NCBI RefSeq assembly: GCF_004342605.1
Contig: NZ_SLZL01000012.1
Coordinates: forward strand, 62,001 to 126,000
DNA length: 64,000 nt
Reading direction: 5' to 3'
Source of the DNA: Caulobacter sp. BK020
GTDB lineage: Bacteria > Pseudomonadota > Alphaproteobacteria > Caulobacterales > Caulobacteraceae
Shown: one piece after another, positions 15,544-24,819 of the stretch
How the letters are laid out: the number at the start of each line of letters is the position of its first letter
Position numbering within the stretch: position 1 is the stretch's first letter
Translations under genes and position numbers: made by a program
The notes under the pieces: generated by a model
Told to the model about the DNA's origin: nothing
The model's database searches: none
Seen by the model: the letters and a program-made list of their open reading frames with translations, nothing else

Positions 15544-16337
15544 CGCCGCCACACCGCCAAGACCGGGCCATGGTCAGCCGGGGTCTCACGCCCCAGTATG
15601 GCTTGCCGCCATCCGGCCTGCAGGCTCCAGACGCCCAGATCACGCGCCACGGATATTTCGCTCTTGCACCAACGCGATCTTACCGGCTGGGAATCGGCCT
15701 GGCCGGCGAAGGTCTGAACCATCAACAGCCAGCGGGGCCGAGGCTTGAGGCCCGCCGTGACGTCGACCCTGGTCTCGTCGGCCAGGCCGCTCCGCCTCAG
15801 ACGCGCGACCTGCACCTCGGCGAAGGCCTGCATGGTTCGCCACTGGCCAGAGGTTCCCGCCAGCAGTCGCGCCTCGATGTCGGCGTCGCCCTGTCCTGGC
15901 GCCGCATAGCCGGCGTTGCGCCCCACACCATCCCGGGCGGCGCCCAGATAAAGGCTGATGACTGATCGATCCGTGTGCAGCAAGGCGTACCGCAGCCCCA
16001 GTTCGACGGATCCCAGTCCCTCATAATCGACGAAATCGTCGTGGCCGCGAGTCAGCCCCGCCTTGGATTGCAAGGTCAGACGGTCGGTCAGGCCGTATTC
16101 GCCGTAGAGCGACAAGGTCTGGTCGCGGCGCCGGGCGATCGCCACCTCCACGCCGTTCGGATCGAAGCCCGTGTCGGCCTTCTGATCCTCATATTTGAGG
16201 ATGGCCAGCCCCTCGCCATCCTTCATGGGCCAGGCGCCGGCCCAAGCCGGTCCGGACACCCGGCCCAGCGCGCAAAAGAAAGCCGCCGCGGTCCCCAGGG
16301 CCACGGCGGCGTTTCGTTTTCGACGCCTGGGCGTCAA
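15537..16337 (-). CDS. Probable outer-membrane beta-barrel or secreted protein
   Basis: A 266-residue product read from a TTG at 16337 that overlaps the aldolase stop (TTGA). Next comes a basic N terminus (LTPRRRKRN) and a signal peptide of about 25 residues ending ...GPAWAGAW. The mature part has alternating strands with aromatic ends (TLSLYGEYGLTDRLTLQSKAGL, SVELGLRYALL, SVISLYLGAA) and finishes in VLAVWRRF, a C-terminal Phe as in barrel proteins. I do not recognise the family. The non-ATG start is inferred because no ATG precedes the signal peptide outside the aldolase frame. Confidence 0.6.
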   Translation of the reverse strand: MTPRRRKRNAAVALGTAAAFFCALGRVSGPAWAGAWPMKDGEGLAILKYEDQKADTGFDPNGVEVAIARRRDQTLSLYGEYGLTDRLTLQSKAGLTRGHDDFVDYEGLGSVELGLRYALLHTDRSVISLYLGAARDGVGRNAGYAAPGQGDADIEARLLAGTSGQWRTMQAFAEVQVARLRRSGLADETRVDVTAGLKPRPRWLLMVQTFAGQADSQPVRSRWCKSEISVARDLGVWSLQAGWRQAILGRETPADHGPVLAVWRRF

Positions 16338-17110
16338 TCCGTGTAACCGGGGGACTCCCGGTCGAGTTTGCGCAGGCAGCCCGGCCAGGCCAGGCCGGCG
16401 ATCATGCCCATGCCCATGCCGGTCTGGCTGCGGACCTCGGCCTGGGCGGCGTCTGGCGCTTCGAGCACGTTGTCGCGGCCAGCGCTGAGCGCCATCACCT
16501 GCTGGGCGCAGGCCCGTTCCAGGAAGAACATGCCCAGCCAGCACTCGGCCGCCGTCGCCCCCACCGACAAGGTGCCGTGGTTGCGCAGCATCATCAGCTT
16601 TTTCTCGCCGAGGTCGGCCACCAAGCGTTCCCGTTCGTCAAGGTTGAGCGCAATGCCTTCATAATCGTGATAGGCGAGCTGTGGCAAGACAATTAGCGAA
16701 TGCTGCGACAGCGGCAGCAGACCTTCCTTGTTCGCGGACACCGCCACGCCTTGGTCGGTGTGCAAGTGCATGACGAAATGGGCGTCCTCGCGGGCGGCGT
16801 GGACCGCCGAGTGGATCGTAAAACCCGCCGGGTTGATGAAGTACGGCGTCTTGTCGATGACATTACCGTCCAGATCGACCTTGACCAGGCACGAGGCAGT
16901 CATCTCGCCGAAGAACAGGCCGTAGGGATTGATCAGGAAATGATGCTCCGGCCCGGGGATGCGGGCCGAGATGTGGGTGAAGATCATGTCGTCCCAGCCG
17001 TGGACGGCGACCAGGCGATAGAGCGCCGCGAGATCGACGCGGGCCTTCCATTCGGCCTCGCCGACCTGGTCCTTGAGCGACGTGGCGATGGGCGATGCAC
17101 CGTCGGCCAT
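16334..17110 (-). CDS. Class II aldolase/adducin family protein
   Basis: A 258-residue protein of the FucA/AraD/adducin family. The zinc ligands are visible as HLHT (VMHLHTDQG) and the His in LRNHGTLSVG. The LINPYGLFFGEMTAS block resembles the substrate phosphate region. Members cleave or epimerise sugar phosphates; longer bacterial forms such as this one are mostly uncharacterised. The ATG has a strong GGAGGA site. The stop overlaps the TTG start of the next gene. Confidence 0.85.
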   Translation of the reverse strand: MADGASPIATSLKDQVGEAEWKARVDLAALYRLVAVHGWDDMIFTHISARIPGPEHHFLINPYGLFFGEMTASCLVKVDLDGNVIDKTPYFINPAGFTIHSAVHAAREDAHFVMHLHTDQGVAVSANKEGLLPLSQHSLIVLPQLAYHDYEGIALNLDERERLVADLGEKKLMMLRNHGTLSVGATAAECWLGMFFLERACAQQVMALSAGRDNVLEAPDAAQAEVRSQTGMGMGMIAGLAWPGCLRKLDRESPGYTD

Positions 17111-17273
17111 GAGCGGATCCTCCGTAGGTTATCGTTGTTAGGTTTGAAGGTCGCGCCGCTGGGTCCTTGCGTCAAGCGGCCGTTGTGGCGGGGGACACTC
17201 ACTCATTCCACAGCCGTTGATCATGACCCTCTACGTGGGCCATGAGTGTGCGTCCCCAACCCGCGAGTCCCCC

Positions 17274-17945
17274 ATGATCCCCTGGCAGCATCTCGACACC
17301 GTCCAGGTGCCCGGCGACGGCGAAGACCTGCGGCTGATGCGGCGCGGGACCGAGTTCTCGATCATGACCGGCGGCATCGAGTTGATGAACAGCCGGCTCA
17401 GCGGCTCGGAAGAGGCCATGGCCGCCCTCGCCTTCGAGCGAATTGGTCAGCGCCCCGGAGCCCGGGTGCTGATCGGCGGGCTGGGCATGGGCTTCACCTT
17501 GCGCGCCGCGCTCGCCGCCTTCGGGCCCGACGCGCGGATCGTCGTCGCCGAGCTCGTACCGGGCGTCGTCACCTGGGCCCGGGGGGCGCTGGCGGCGCTT
17601 CACGGCGCCAGCCTCGACGACCCCCGCGTCAGCATCCACGAGGGCGACGTCGGTGAACGGATCCGCGCTGGAGAGACGGCCTTCGACGCCATCCTGCTGG
17701 ACGTCGACAACGGCCCCGGCGGCCTGTCCCGCAAGGAGAACGACGGCCTCTACAGCCCGATGGGCCTGGCCGCCGCCAAGCGCGCCCTGCGGCCCGGCGG
17801 GGTCCTTGAAGTCTGGTCGTCGACCCGCGACAACAGCTTCACCGCACGGCTGAAGCGGGCGGGATACGCCGTCGAAGAGATCGGCGTCCGCGCCCACAAG
17901 GGCCGTGGCGCGCGGCACGTGATCTGGATGGCGACCGCGCCTTAG
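17274..17945 (+). CDS. Spermidine-synthase-like SAM-binding protein
   Basis: A 223-residue protein with a Rossmann methyltransferase-like core: VLIGGLGMGFTLRAALAAFG, then VVAELVPGVVTWARG, and AILLDVDNGPGG, the acidic segment of polyamine synthases. The N-terminal strands (LRLMRRGTEFSIMTGGIELMNSR) also match the polyamine synthase family. The catalytic and decarboxy-SAM residues cannot be verified by eye, so the true substrate is open. The chosen ATG (17274) is the one next to the conserved start; the frame is open 19 codons further. Its stop overlaps the convergent toxin gene by four bases. Confidence 0.75.
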   Translation: MIPWQHLDTVQVPGDGEDLRLMRRGTEFSIMTGGIELMNSRLSGSEEAMAALAFERIGQRPGARVLIGGLGMGFTLRAALAAFGPDARIVVAELVPGVVTWARGALAALHGASLDDPRVSIHEGDVGERIRAGETAFDAILLDVDNGPGGLSRKENDGLYSPMGLAAAKRALRPGGVLEVWSSTRDNSFTARLKRAGYAVEEIGVRAHKGRGARHVIWMATAP

Positions 17946-18325
17946 TCCGCCGCGCTCATTCGCACGGGATATCGGGTCGCTTGCCGATCGCCGGTCAGGA
18001 AAATCGCGTCCTCGTCGATGGCCTGGGCGATCAGGAGGTGATCGAACGGGTCACGATGATGTTGCGGCAGCGACATCAGTGTTCGCAGGTGCGCAGGTTG
18101 GATCGCGAGCCGCCGAAAGCCCTCGCGCTCGACCTGGTTTTCGATCTCCTCGATCTCGGCCTGGAGCTTGCCGATTCGGACCTTGATCGCGATCTCCCAA
18201 AGGGAGACGACGCTGACAAGGATTTCGTTGCCCGGATCCGAGATCGTCGCCCGCGCCTCGGTCTGCAAACGCGGAGAATCCGACAGCCACCAGATTAGCG
18301 CACTGGTGTCCAGCAGCACCTTCAC
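17942..18325 (-). CDS. vapC: PIN-domain toxin of a VapBC-type pair
   Basis: A 127-residue PIN domain ribonuclease. The first acidic residue is in MKVLLDTSALIWWL, followed by SLWEIAIK with conserved Glu and HHRDPFDHLLIAQA with conserved Asp. A final acidic/Thr site, FLTGDRQ, completes the metal-binding quartet. Toxins of this type cleave tRNA or rRNA when the antitoxin is degraded. The start overlaps the antitoxin stop by four bases, the usual co-translated arrangement. Confidence 0.88.
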   Translation of the reverse strand: MKVLLDTSALIWWLSDSPRLQTEARATISDPGNEILVSVVSLWEIAIKVRIGKLQAEIEEIENQVEREGFRRLAIQPAHLRTLMSLPQHHRDPFDHLLIAQAIDEDAIFLTGDRQATRYPVRMSAAD

Positions 18326-18576
18326 CCGTCGCTGCCCTCAAATGCGTCGAGCAGGTCGTCAGGCCAGGCGTCGAAATCCTCCGCCATGACGATGCGTCCC
18401 TTCAAGGCGCCCGGCTGGCGCTGCGCCAAGGCCGGACGCTCCGGCGCCCGCAACTCAGCCACCGCCTCGCCCCGGGACATTACCACGAAGGACGCTCCCT
18501 GCTGGGCGCGACGCAAATAGTCGCTGAGATTTTCCCGGAGCGCTCGGACGCCAACGGGAGTGGTCGGATCCGCCAT
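18322..18576 (-). CDS. vapB: Phd/YefM-type antitoxin partner of VapC
   Basis: An 84-residue protein with the Phd/YefM fold signature VGVRALRENLSDYLRRAQQGASFVVMSRGEAVAEL, then a disordered toxin-binding tail ending in an acidic patch. The ATG at 18576 follows GGAGG by five bases; an ATG four codons earlier overlaps that site. It should bind and neutralise the PIN toxin and repress the operon. A palindromic operator sits immediately upstream (18589-18609). Confidence 0.85.
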   Translation of the reverse strand: MADPTTPVGVRALRENLSDYLRRAQQGASFVVMSRGEAVAELRAPERPALAQRQPGALKGRIVMAEDFDAWPDDLLDAFEGSDG

Positions 18577-18588
18577 GCGCGCCTCCAT

Positions 18589-18609
18589 GTGTACGCAACT
18601 AGTGTACAC
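18589..18609. promoter_or_regulatory. Operator palindrome of the VapBC pair
   Basis: A perfect 6-bp inverted repeat, GTGTAC-N9-GTACAC, starts 13 bases upstream of the antitoxin ATG. Phd/YefM antitoxins autoregulate through such sites, so an operator role is likely. Spacing of 15 bases centre to centre puts both halves on similar faces of the helix. Confidence 0.6.
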
Positions 18610-19284
18610 CGACGGACTCGACGGTTCAACGGGCGGATCGGCTCGCGAGGTCTTGGCGTGAGCGCGCCTACCCGGCGCGGGGATCGAGCCGCATCTATCC
18701 CGGCGAACGACAGGAAGAAACCCAACCTTTCCAACGCCCTGAAGAAAAATCAGCGTCACCGGTCCTCGGACCTCAAACCCAGCCCATACTGAGCAGGTCC
18801 CCATCGCGGGGGAGGGCTCTTGGTACCGGCCCAAGCAGGCGATGGGGATGGAACCGAGCGGGGCCGGCTGGGCCTGGCGGTCGGGTCGTTTCGGGAGGCG
18901 GGGCTCAGAAGGTCCCAAGGTCCGGGGCGGACGATGGCGGGACAATCGGGTCGACGGGGCCGGGAAGCAAAAACCGGCCCGTTCCAGGATCAGTCGGAGT
19001 CGCCGACGGCCCCTTCCGGGCGACTTTGATCCTGCCCGCCCGAGGGGAAACGTCGATCGGGATGAAACAGGCCCTCAGTCGCCGTCCCTTGAGAAGAACG
19101 GTTTCGCGGAGCGGTCGAGCCAAGCCGAAACGCACAACAAAACTCACGGTCATCCGGGCTGGGCCCGGACCGCTCCGCGCCTCCCCACCCACTCGCCGCG
19201 AAAGCCCGAGGTCGAAGAGCCGTGTCCGCAAACACTTGCCCGCCTGGCGGTTTCGCCGCCGGCACGCCAACAGCGGGGCGGCGA
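18610..19284. other. Gene-free stretch of about 0.7 kb with a large stem-loop
   Basis: No frame on either strand has convincing codon bias, a ribosome site or a recognisable family. The main structure is a 12-bp perfect inverted repeat, CGCGGAGCGGTC (19105-19116) with GACCGCTCCGCG (19168-19179). It encloses about 50 bases and continues as an imperfect inner helix. A smaller hairpin is at about 18958-18982 (GGGCCGG/CCGGCCC). The position next to smpB prompted a check for tmRNA, but no tag-coding or T-arm sequence was found. It may be an unrecognised structured RNA or decayed sequence. Confidence 0.5.
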
Positions 19285-19743
19285 TTAGTCCCCCCGGTCG
19301 CCTTTCATCAGCCGCGCCTTGTCGCGCTGCCAGTCACGGGCGGCTTCGGTCTCGCGCTTGTCATGGTTCTTCTTGCCCTTGGCCAGGCCGATCTCCAGCT
19401 TGGCCAAGCCCTTCTCGTTCCAATAGAGCTTGAGCGGGATCAGGGTGCGACCGTCGCGCTGGACAGCGCCGATCAGCTTGTCGATCTGCTTGCGGTGCAG
19501 CAGCAGCTTTCGGTGGCGCCGGGGTTCGTGGTTGAAGCGGTTGGCGTGGCCGTAGGGCGGAATGTCGGCGTTGATCAGCTTGATCTCGCGCCCCTCGACC
19601 GAGGCGTAGGACTCGGCGATGTTGGCCCGGCCCACGCGCAACGACTTCACCTCGGTGCCGGTCAGCATCAGCCCGGCCTCGACAGTCTCCTCGATGAAGT
19701 AATCGTACCGCGCGCGGCGGTTCTCGGCGATCGGCTTGGTCAT
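19285..19743 (-). CDS. smpB: SsrA-binding protein SmpB
   Basis: A 152-residue protein with the SmpB signature: [42 protein letters not shown], the [13 protein letters not shown] block, and a basic tail. It binds tmRNA and delivers it to stalled ribosomes for trans-translation. The ATG is at 19741-19743, and its first base overlaps the dapA stop by one nucleotide, so smpB is the second gene of a dapA-smpB operon. The tmRNA gene itself is not visible nearby. Confidence 0.95.
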   Translation of the reverse strand: MTKPIAENRRARYDYFIEETVEAGLMLTGTEVKSLRVGRANIAESYASVEGREIKLINADIPPYGHANRFNHEPRRHRKLLLHRKQIDKLIGAVQRDGRTLIPLKLYWNEKGLAKLEIGLAKGKKNHDKRETEAARDWQRDKARLMKGDRGD

Positions 19744-20627
19744 CAGACCAGACCCGCCTCGCGCATGGCCTCCAGGATCGCCGGCTTCACCGCGTCGCTG
19801 CATGGGGCGATCGGCAGGCGCACGTCAGGCTCGCACAGGCCCAGATGGGCCATGGCGAACTTGGTCGGCGACGGCGAGGCGTCGAGGAACAACGCCTTGT
19901 GCAGCCGCACCAGGCGATCCTGCCAGTACAGCGCGGTCTCCCACTCGCCGTTCATGCAGGCGTTAATGAAGGTGGCGCAGGCGTCCGGCGCGACGTTCGA
20001 GGTCACCGAGATCACGCCATGGCCGCCGTGGGCGACGTAGCCGAGCGCGGTCGGGTCGTCGCCCGACAGCATCACCCAGTCCGGACCGCACATGATCCGC
20101 TGGAAGCTGGCGCGGGTCAGGTCGCCGGTGGCGTCCTTGATGCCGACGATGTTGGGCAGCTTGGACAGCCGCTCCAGCGTCTCGTTGGCGATGTCAGAGC
20201 CGGTGCGGCCCGGCACGTTGTAGACCAGCACCGGCAACTGCACGGCGTCGTTGATCGCCTTGTAGTGCTGGTAGACGCCCTCCTGGCTGGGACGCACATA
20301 GTAGGGCGAAACCACCAGGGCCGCGTCGGCGCCGACGGCCTTGGCGTGGGCGACCAGCTCGATCGCCTCGGCGGTCGAGTTGGAGCCGGCGCCGGCGATC
20401 ACCGGCACGCGGCCGCGAGCAGTCTGCACGCACAGCTCGACGACGCGCTTGTGCTCGTCGTGGCTGAGGGTCGCGGTCTCGCCGGTGGTGCCGACCGGCA
20501 CCAGGCCGTGCACCCCGCCGGCGATCTGGCGCTCGACCAGGGCCACGAAGGCTTTCTCGTCCACCGCGCCGTCGCGGAATGGCGTGACCAGCGCCGGAAT
20601 GACGCCCTTGAACGGAGAATGAGCCAT
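19743..20627 (-). CDS. dapA: 4-hydroxy-tetrahydrodipicolinate synthase
   Basis: A 294-residue class I aldolase that condenses pyruvate with aspartate semialdehyde in lysine and diaminopimelate synthesis. The key motifs are [20 protein letters not shown] with catalytic Tyr, and [11 protein letters not shown] with the Schiff-base Lys. The ATG at 20627 opens the conserved [17 protein letters not shown] sequence, and the frame upstream of it is unconserved. It is cotranscribed with smpB and diverges from the lytic transglycosylase gene. Confidence 0.95.
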   Translation of the reverse strand: MAHSPFKGVIPALVTPFRDGAVDEKAFVALVERQIAGGVHGLVPVGTTGETATLSHDEHKRVVELCVQTARGRVPVIAGAGSNSTAEAIELVAHAKAVGADAALVVSPYYVRPSQEGVYQHYKAINDAVQLPVLVYNVPGRTGSDIANETLERLSKLPNIVGIKDATGDLTRASFQRIMCGPDWVMLSGDDPTALGYVAHGGHGVISVTSNVAPDACATFINACMNGEWETALYWQDRLVRLHKALFLDASPSPTKFAMAHLGLCEPDVRLPIAPCSDAVKPAILEAMREAGLV

Positions 20628-20888
20628 GACTTGCAATTTGCCGTGAGAAACGCGCCGCGACGGTTGCGGCCTGAGGATGGGGGCGGACAATATGTCCCGC
20701 TCCCCATGTCCCGCAACCGGTCCGTGACGGTCTGCACCGATTTGGGGACGTTTCTGCAAGGGTCAATCCGCCGCGAAGCGGTCTATAAGCGCCAATCAGG
20801 GTCGCAAGCGCCGCAAATCGGCCCCTCGTTCATCCGAAAACGGCGAGAATACAGCCCCGCGGGGCGGAGAATCGAAGGAGACGACGTT

Positions 20889-23051
20889 TTGGCGTCAGGG
20901 TTGGGCAAGGTGTTGTTGGGCGGGTCCGCGGTGGTGGCGCTCTTCGGTGTGGCGCTGGCCCAGGATGACGTCGACCTCCCCCGCGCGCCCCAGCCCTATA
21001 CGGGCAGCGCCACGCCCCAGGGCCTGATCACCACGCCGCCCACCGCGACCTTCGCCACGCCCGCCGAGGCCGACGCCGCCAACCTGCGCATGGCGGTGAC
21101 CAGCCGCGACCCCGCCACGATCCGCATGGCGATGTCGAGCATCCAGGACCCGCTGTCGCGCAAGATCGCCCTCTGGTCGCTGGTCGACGCCGGGGCCGAG
21201 AGCATGAGTTTCTTCGAACTGGACCAGGCGCGCCGCGACCTCTCGGGCTGGCCCCGGGCCCAGCGTCGCGAGAACGCCGCCGAGAAGGCGCTGATCACCT
21301 CCGGCCTGGACGCCCAGCGGATGATCGCCTGGTTCGGCGGCCGCGATCCGCAGACCGCCGAGGGCGCCATGGCCCTGGCCGCCGCCTACCAGGCCGCGGG
21401 CCGCACCGGCGACGCGACCAACCTGATTCGCCGCTGGTGGCGCGACCAGGTGTTCGAGCTCGACGCCCAGCGGTCCATGCTGGCGCGGTTCGGAACGTCG
21501 CTGACCAGCGACGACCACGTCCGCCGGGCCGATGTCCTGTTGTACGGACCGCAAGGCCCCGCCGCACGCGACATGGTCGCCCTGCTGCCCTACGACCAGC
21601 AGGCCCCGGCCCAAGCGCGCATCGCCTTCCGCTCGAACGCCAGCAACGCCAACGACCTCTACGCCGCGCTGTCGCCCGCCCAGCAGGCCCTGCCCGGCGT
21701 GGTCTTCGAACGCGCCGCCTATCTGCGCCGCAGGGGCCTGGACACCCTTGCCCTGCCGCTGGTCGGCCAGTTCCCCGCCCCGCCGCCCAGCGACGACGCG
21801 GCCTCCGCCATCTGGCGCGAGCGCAAGCAGCTGGTGGTCTCGGCCCTGAAGAACGGCGACGGCGCGAGCGCCTACGCCGCGGCCAACGCCCGCCTCAAGG
21901 CGGGAGCCGACGCGGCCGAAAGCGAGTTCTACGCCGGCTGGATCGCCCTGACCCGGCTGAAGGACGCCGACCGCGCCGCCGCCCACTTCGCCCGCATCGC
22001 CGAGATCGGCGCCTCGCCGATCACACGGGGCCGCGCCCTCTATTGGCAGGGCCGCGCCGCCGAGGCCCAGGGCGACCGCATCGCCGCCCAGGCCTTCTAT
22101 GCCGAGGGCGCGCGCTACATCACCACCTTCTACGGCCAGCTGGCCGCCGAGAAGGCGGGGATCAAGGAGATCCGCCTCGACAAGGACCCGACGATCACCC
22201 AGGCCGACCGAGCCCGCTTCGAGGGCCGCGAGCTCGTGCGGGCGGTGCGCACCCTGATGGCGGCCGGCGCGCGCGACCAGGTGCGGATCTTCGTGTTGTT
22301 CATCGACGACCAGCTGCCCTCCGCCGAGGAAGAAGCGCTGCTGGTGGATCTGGCCCGCAGCTACGGCGACCCGGACCTGGCCATGCGCGCGGTCCGCACA
22401 GCCGCCCAGCGCGGCTTCACCCTGCCCGAGCGCGGCTATCCGCTGCTGGATCACCTGTTCACCCCGGGGCCGGGCGCGGCCGAGACGGCCTTCGTCTATT
22501 CGATCTCGCGCCAGGAGAGCAATTTCGACCCCAACGCCCGCTCCGCCCCCGGGGCCCGCGGCATGATGCAATTGATGCCGGCCACCGCCGCCATCGTCGC
22601 GCGCCAGCTGGGCGAGAGCCACAGCGTCGATCGCCTGTCCGACCCGTTCTACAACATGCGCCTGGGCTCGACCTATCTGGGTAGCATGGTCAGCAACTTC
22701 AGCGGCTCCTACATCATGGCCGCCGCCGCCTACAACGCCGGCCCCGGCCGTCCGGCCCAGTGGGTCGCCCTGTGCGGCGACCCGCGCGGCGCGACCACCG
22801 ATCCGCTGGACTTCATCGAGTGCATCCCGTTCTCCGAGACCCGCAACTATGTGATGCGGACCATCGAGACGACCATGGTTTACCGCGCCCGCCTGAACGG
22901 CGGCGTGGCCCCGCTGACCCTGTCGAGCGACCTCAAGCGCGGGGGCTACAGCTATGCGGGGCCAACAGGGACGACGCCGAGCGGCTTGCCGCCGATCGGC
23001 GGATCGTCCACGGCGATCCCGCAGGGCGGTTACGTGCCCGGCACGCGCTAG
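20889..23051 (+). CDS. Soluble lytic murein transglycosylase (Slt family)
   Basis: A 720-residue periplasmic protein. The TTG start is supported by an AAGGAG site at 20875-20880, eight bases upstream, and by the signal peptide that follows (KVLLGGSAVVALFGVALAQ). A long alpha-helical superhelix is followed by a C-terminal SLT domain with the catalytic Glu in SISRQESNFDP (about residue 542), ARGMMQLMPATA and AAYNAGPGRPAQW. It cleaves peptidoglycan strands, forming anhydromuramyl ends, during growth or recycling. The Pro/Gly-rich tail is variable in the family. Confidence 0.92.
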   Translation: MASGLGKVLLGGSAVVALFGVALAQDDVDLPRAPQPYTGSATPQGLITTPPTATFATPAEADAANLRMAVTSRDPATIRMAMSSIQDPLSRKIALWSLVDAGAESMSFFELDQARRDLSGWPRAQRRENAAEKALITSGLDAQRMIAWFGGRDPQTAEGAMALAAAYQAAGRTGDATNLIRRWWRDQVFELDAQRSMLARFGTSLTSDDHVRRADVLLYGPQGPAARDMVALLPYDQQAPAQARIAFRSNASNANDLYAALSPAQQALPGVVFERAAYLRRRGLDTLALPLVGQFPAPPPSDDAASAIWRERKQLVVSALKNGDGASAYAAANARLKAGADAAESEFYAGWIALTRLKDADRAAAHFARIAEIGASPITRGRALYWQGRAAEAQGDRIAAQAFYAEGARYITTFYGQLAAEKAGIKEIRLDKDPTITQADRARFEGRELVRAVRTLMAAGARDQVRIFVLFIDDQLPSAEEEALLVDLARSYGDPDLAMRAVRTAAQRGFTLPERGYPLLDHLFTPGPGAAETAFVYSISRQESNFDPNARSAPGARGMMQLMPATAAIVARQLGESHSVDRLSDPFYNMRLGSTYLGSMVSNFSGSYIMAAAAYNAGPGRPAQWVALCGDPRGATTDPLDFIECIPFSETRNYVMRTIETTMVYRARLNGGVAPLTLSSDLKRGGYSYAGPTGTTPSGLPPIGGSSTAIPQGGYVPGTR

Positions 23052-23065
23052 CCGTCTAGCGCGAC

Positions 23066-23836
23066 CTAGCGCGACGGCGTCCCCGAACGTCGCGCCGCCA
23101 CGACGAGACCGGCTGGCGTCTCGACCAGCGCCCCGTCAAGCCGGAACACCTTGGCCAGCACGTCGGACGACAAGGCCTGGCGCGGCGCCCCCTCCGCCGC
23201 CACGCGGCCTTGGTCCAGCACCAGCACCCGGTCGCAGGACCGCGCCGCCAGGCCCAGGTCGTGCAGGGTCACGACCACCGCAGCCCCAGCCGCCGCCTCG
23301 GCGCGCAACAGGTCCAGCGTCAGAAGTTGCGCGTCGGGATCCAACCCCGCCACGGGTTCGTCGGCGACCAGCAGCGGAGCGCGCGTCGCCAGCAGGCGGG
23401 CCAGCAACACACGGGCCCGCTCGCCGCCCGACATGTCGAGTACACCCCGCTCCGCCAGGTCGGCGACACCCACCCGCTCCAGGCGCTCGCGAGCGACGGC
23501 CATGGCCTGGCGGGGCGGCAGGTCGGGCGCGCCGAGGGCGGCGACCTCCAAAGCCGGCAGGTTCCAGGCCAGGCGGCGTTCCTGCGGCAGGTAGCCCACC
23601 ATACGGGCACGCTCGACGGGGCTCAGCTCGCCGACCGGGCGATCGCCCAGCTGCGCCTGTCCCGCCTCCAGCGGCATCAGGCCCAGGCCCGCCCGCAGCA
23701 GGCTGGTCTTGCCCGCGCCGTTCGGGCCGACCACGCCCAGGACCTCGCCGGACGCGACGTGTAAGGACGCGCCGTCCAGCACCAGCGCCTTGCCGCGCCG
23801 GGCCTTGATCTCCGTCAGGGTCCAGGCCGCCGTCAT
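23066..23836 (-). CDS. ABC transporter ATP-binding protein, iron/cobalamin type
   Basis: A 256-residue ATPase with Walker A GPNGAGKTS, signature MSGGERARVLLARLL, Walker B LLVADEPVAGLDP and switch VTLHDLGLA. Its best fit is the FecE/BtuD/HmuV group that energises uptake of iron chelates, haem or cobalamin. The ATG overlaps the permease stop by four bases. A much longer open frame upstream is a shadow of the permease gene. No riboswitch or TonB receptor gene is near enough to settle the substrate. Confidence 0.9.
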   Translation of the reverse strand: MTAAWTLTEIKARRGKALVLDGASLHVASGEVLGVVGPNGAGKTSLLRAGLGLMPLEAGQAQLGDRPVGELSPVERARMVGYLPQERRLAWNLPALEVAALGAPDLPPRQAMAVARERLERVGVADLAERGVLDMSGGERARVLLARLLATRAPLLVADEPVAGLDPDAQLLTLDLLRAEAAAGAAVVVTLHDLGLAARSCDRVLVLDQGRVAAEGAPRQALSSDVLAKVFRLDGALVETPAGLVVAARRSGTPSR

Positions 23837-24819
23837 GACCGCCAGCTCCGCGCCGCGCGCCAGGCCAGCAGGGCGAAGACCGGCGCGCCGAACAGGGCGG
23901 TGACCACGCCCAGCTTCAGCTCCTGCTCGGTCGGGATCAGGCGGGCGGCCAGGTCGGCGGCGACCAGCAGCACCGCGCCCGCCAAAGCCGAGGGCCGCAG
24001 GAGCCGGCCTGGATCGTCGCGCACGGCGGCCCGCACCAGGTGCGGCGCGGCCAGGCCAACGAAGCCGATCACCCCGGCCGCCGCGACCGAGGCGCCCGCC
24101 AGCAGGGCCGAACCGGCCACCGCCGCCACCCGCAGTCGCGCCATCGGTAGGCCCGACATCTGGGCCGCCTCCTCGCCCAAGGTCAGCATCCGCAGGCCCT
24201 TGGCCGCGTAAAGGCACAGCCCCGCCCCGACCGCCATTGGCCCCAGGGCCCGCAGGATGTCGGTCAGGTCGCGGTTCTCGACCGAGCCCATCAGCCAGGC
24301 CAGCACCTCGGCGATGGCCACCGGCGACGGCGACAGGTTGAACACCAGCGCGGTCAGGGCGCCGGCGAAGGCCGACAGGGCCACGCCGAACAGGATCAGC
24401 ACCTCGGGCTCGCGGAACCGCGCCGCCAGGCCGACCACCACCGCGCCGGCCGCCAGGGCTCCCGCCAGCGCGGCCAGTTCGATCGCGCCCGGGAACGCCG
24501 CCAAACCGCTGGCGATGGCCAGGGACGCGCCCAGGCCGGCCGTGGCCGAGACGCCCAGCACCCCGGGCTCGGCCAGCGGATTGCGCAGCAACCCCTGCAT
24601 CGTCGCCCCCGCCAGGCCGAGACCCGCCCCGACCAGGGCGGCCATCAGAACCCGCGGCAGGCGGATGGTCCACAGCACCTCGGCCGGCGGCGAGGCCAGA
24701 TCGGTCAGGGCCTGATGGTATTGCGCGGCGCTCAGCGGGCTTTCGCCCAGGCTGACGGCGACGGCCGCCGCAGCGATCAGGGCCAGCAGCAGGCAAAGCT
24801 CCAGGCGACGCGGGCTCAT
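23833..24819 (-). CDS. FecCD-family ABC transporter permease
   Basis: A 328-residue, multi-spanning protein of the FecCD/BtuC family. It has the first helix CLLLALIAAAAVAVSL, the loop WTIRLPRVLMAALVGAGLGLAGATMQGLLRNPLAEPGVLGV, the classic family signature (cited as span), and the gating region near the C terminus. It forms the membrane channel for the substrate delivered by the neighbouring binding protein. Four-base overlaps on both sides show tight co-translation. Confidence 0.92.
   Translation of the reverse strand: MSPRRLELCLLLALIAAAAVAVSLGESPLSAAQYHQALTDLASPPAEVLWTIRLPRVLMAALVGAGLGLAGATMQGLLRNPLAEPGVLGVSATAGLGASLAIASGLAAFPGAIELAALAGALAAGAVVVGLAARFREPEVLILFGVALSAFAGALTALVFNLSPSPVAIAEVLAWLMGSVENRDLTDILRALGPMAVGAGLCLYAAKGLRMLTLGEEAAQMSGLPMARLRVAAVAGSALLAGASVAAAGVIGFVGLAAPHLVRAAVRDDPGRLLRPSALAGAVLLVAADLAARLIPTEQELKLGVVTALFGAPVFALLAWRAARSWRS

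Noticed and set aside
18577-18945. Longer antitoxin ORF reaching 18945
   Set aside because: The extra residues are non-conserved. The ATG at 18576 has a GGAGG site and starts the Phd fold.
18610-19284. Possible tmRNA (ssrA) next to smpB
   Set aside because: No sequence able to code the ANDN-type tag and no T-arm-like GGTTCGA was found on either strand, so only a generic structured-RNA possibility is kept.
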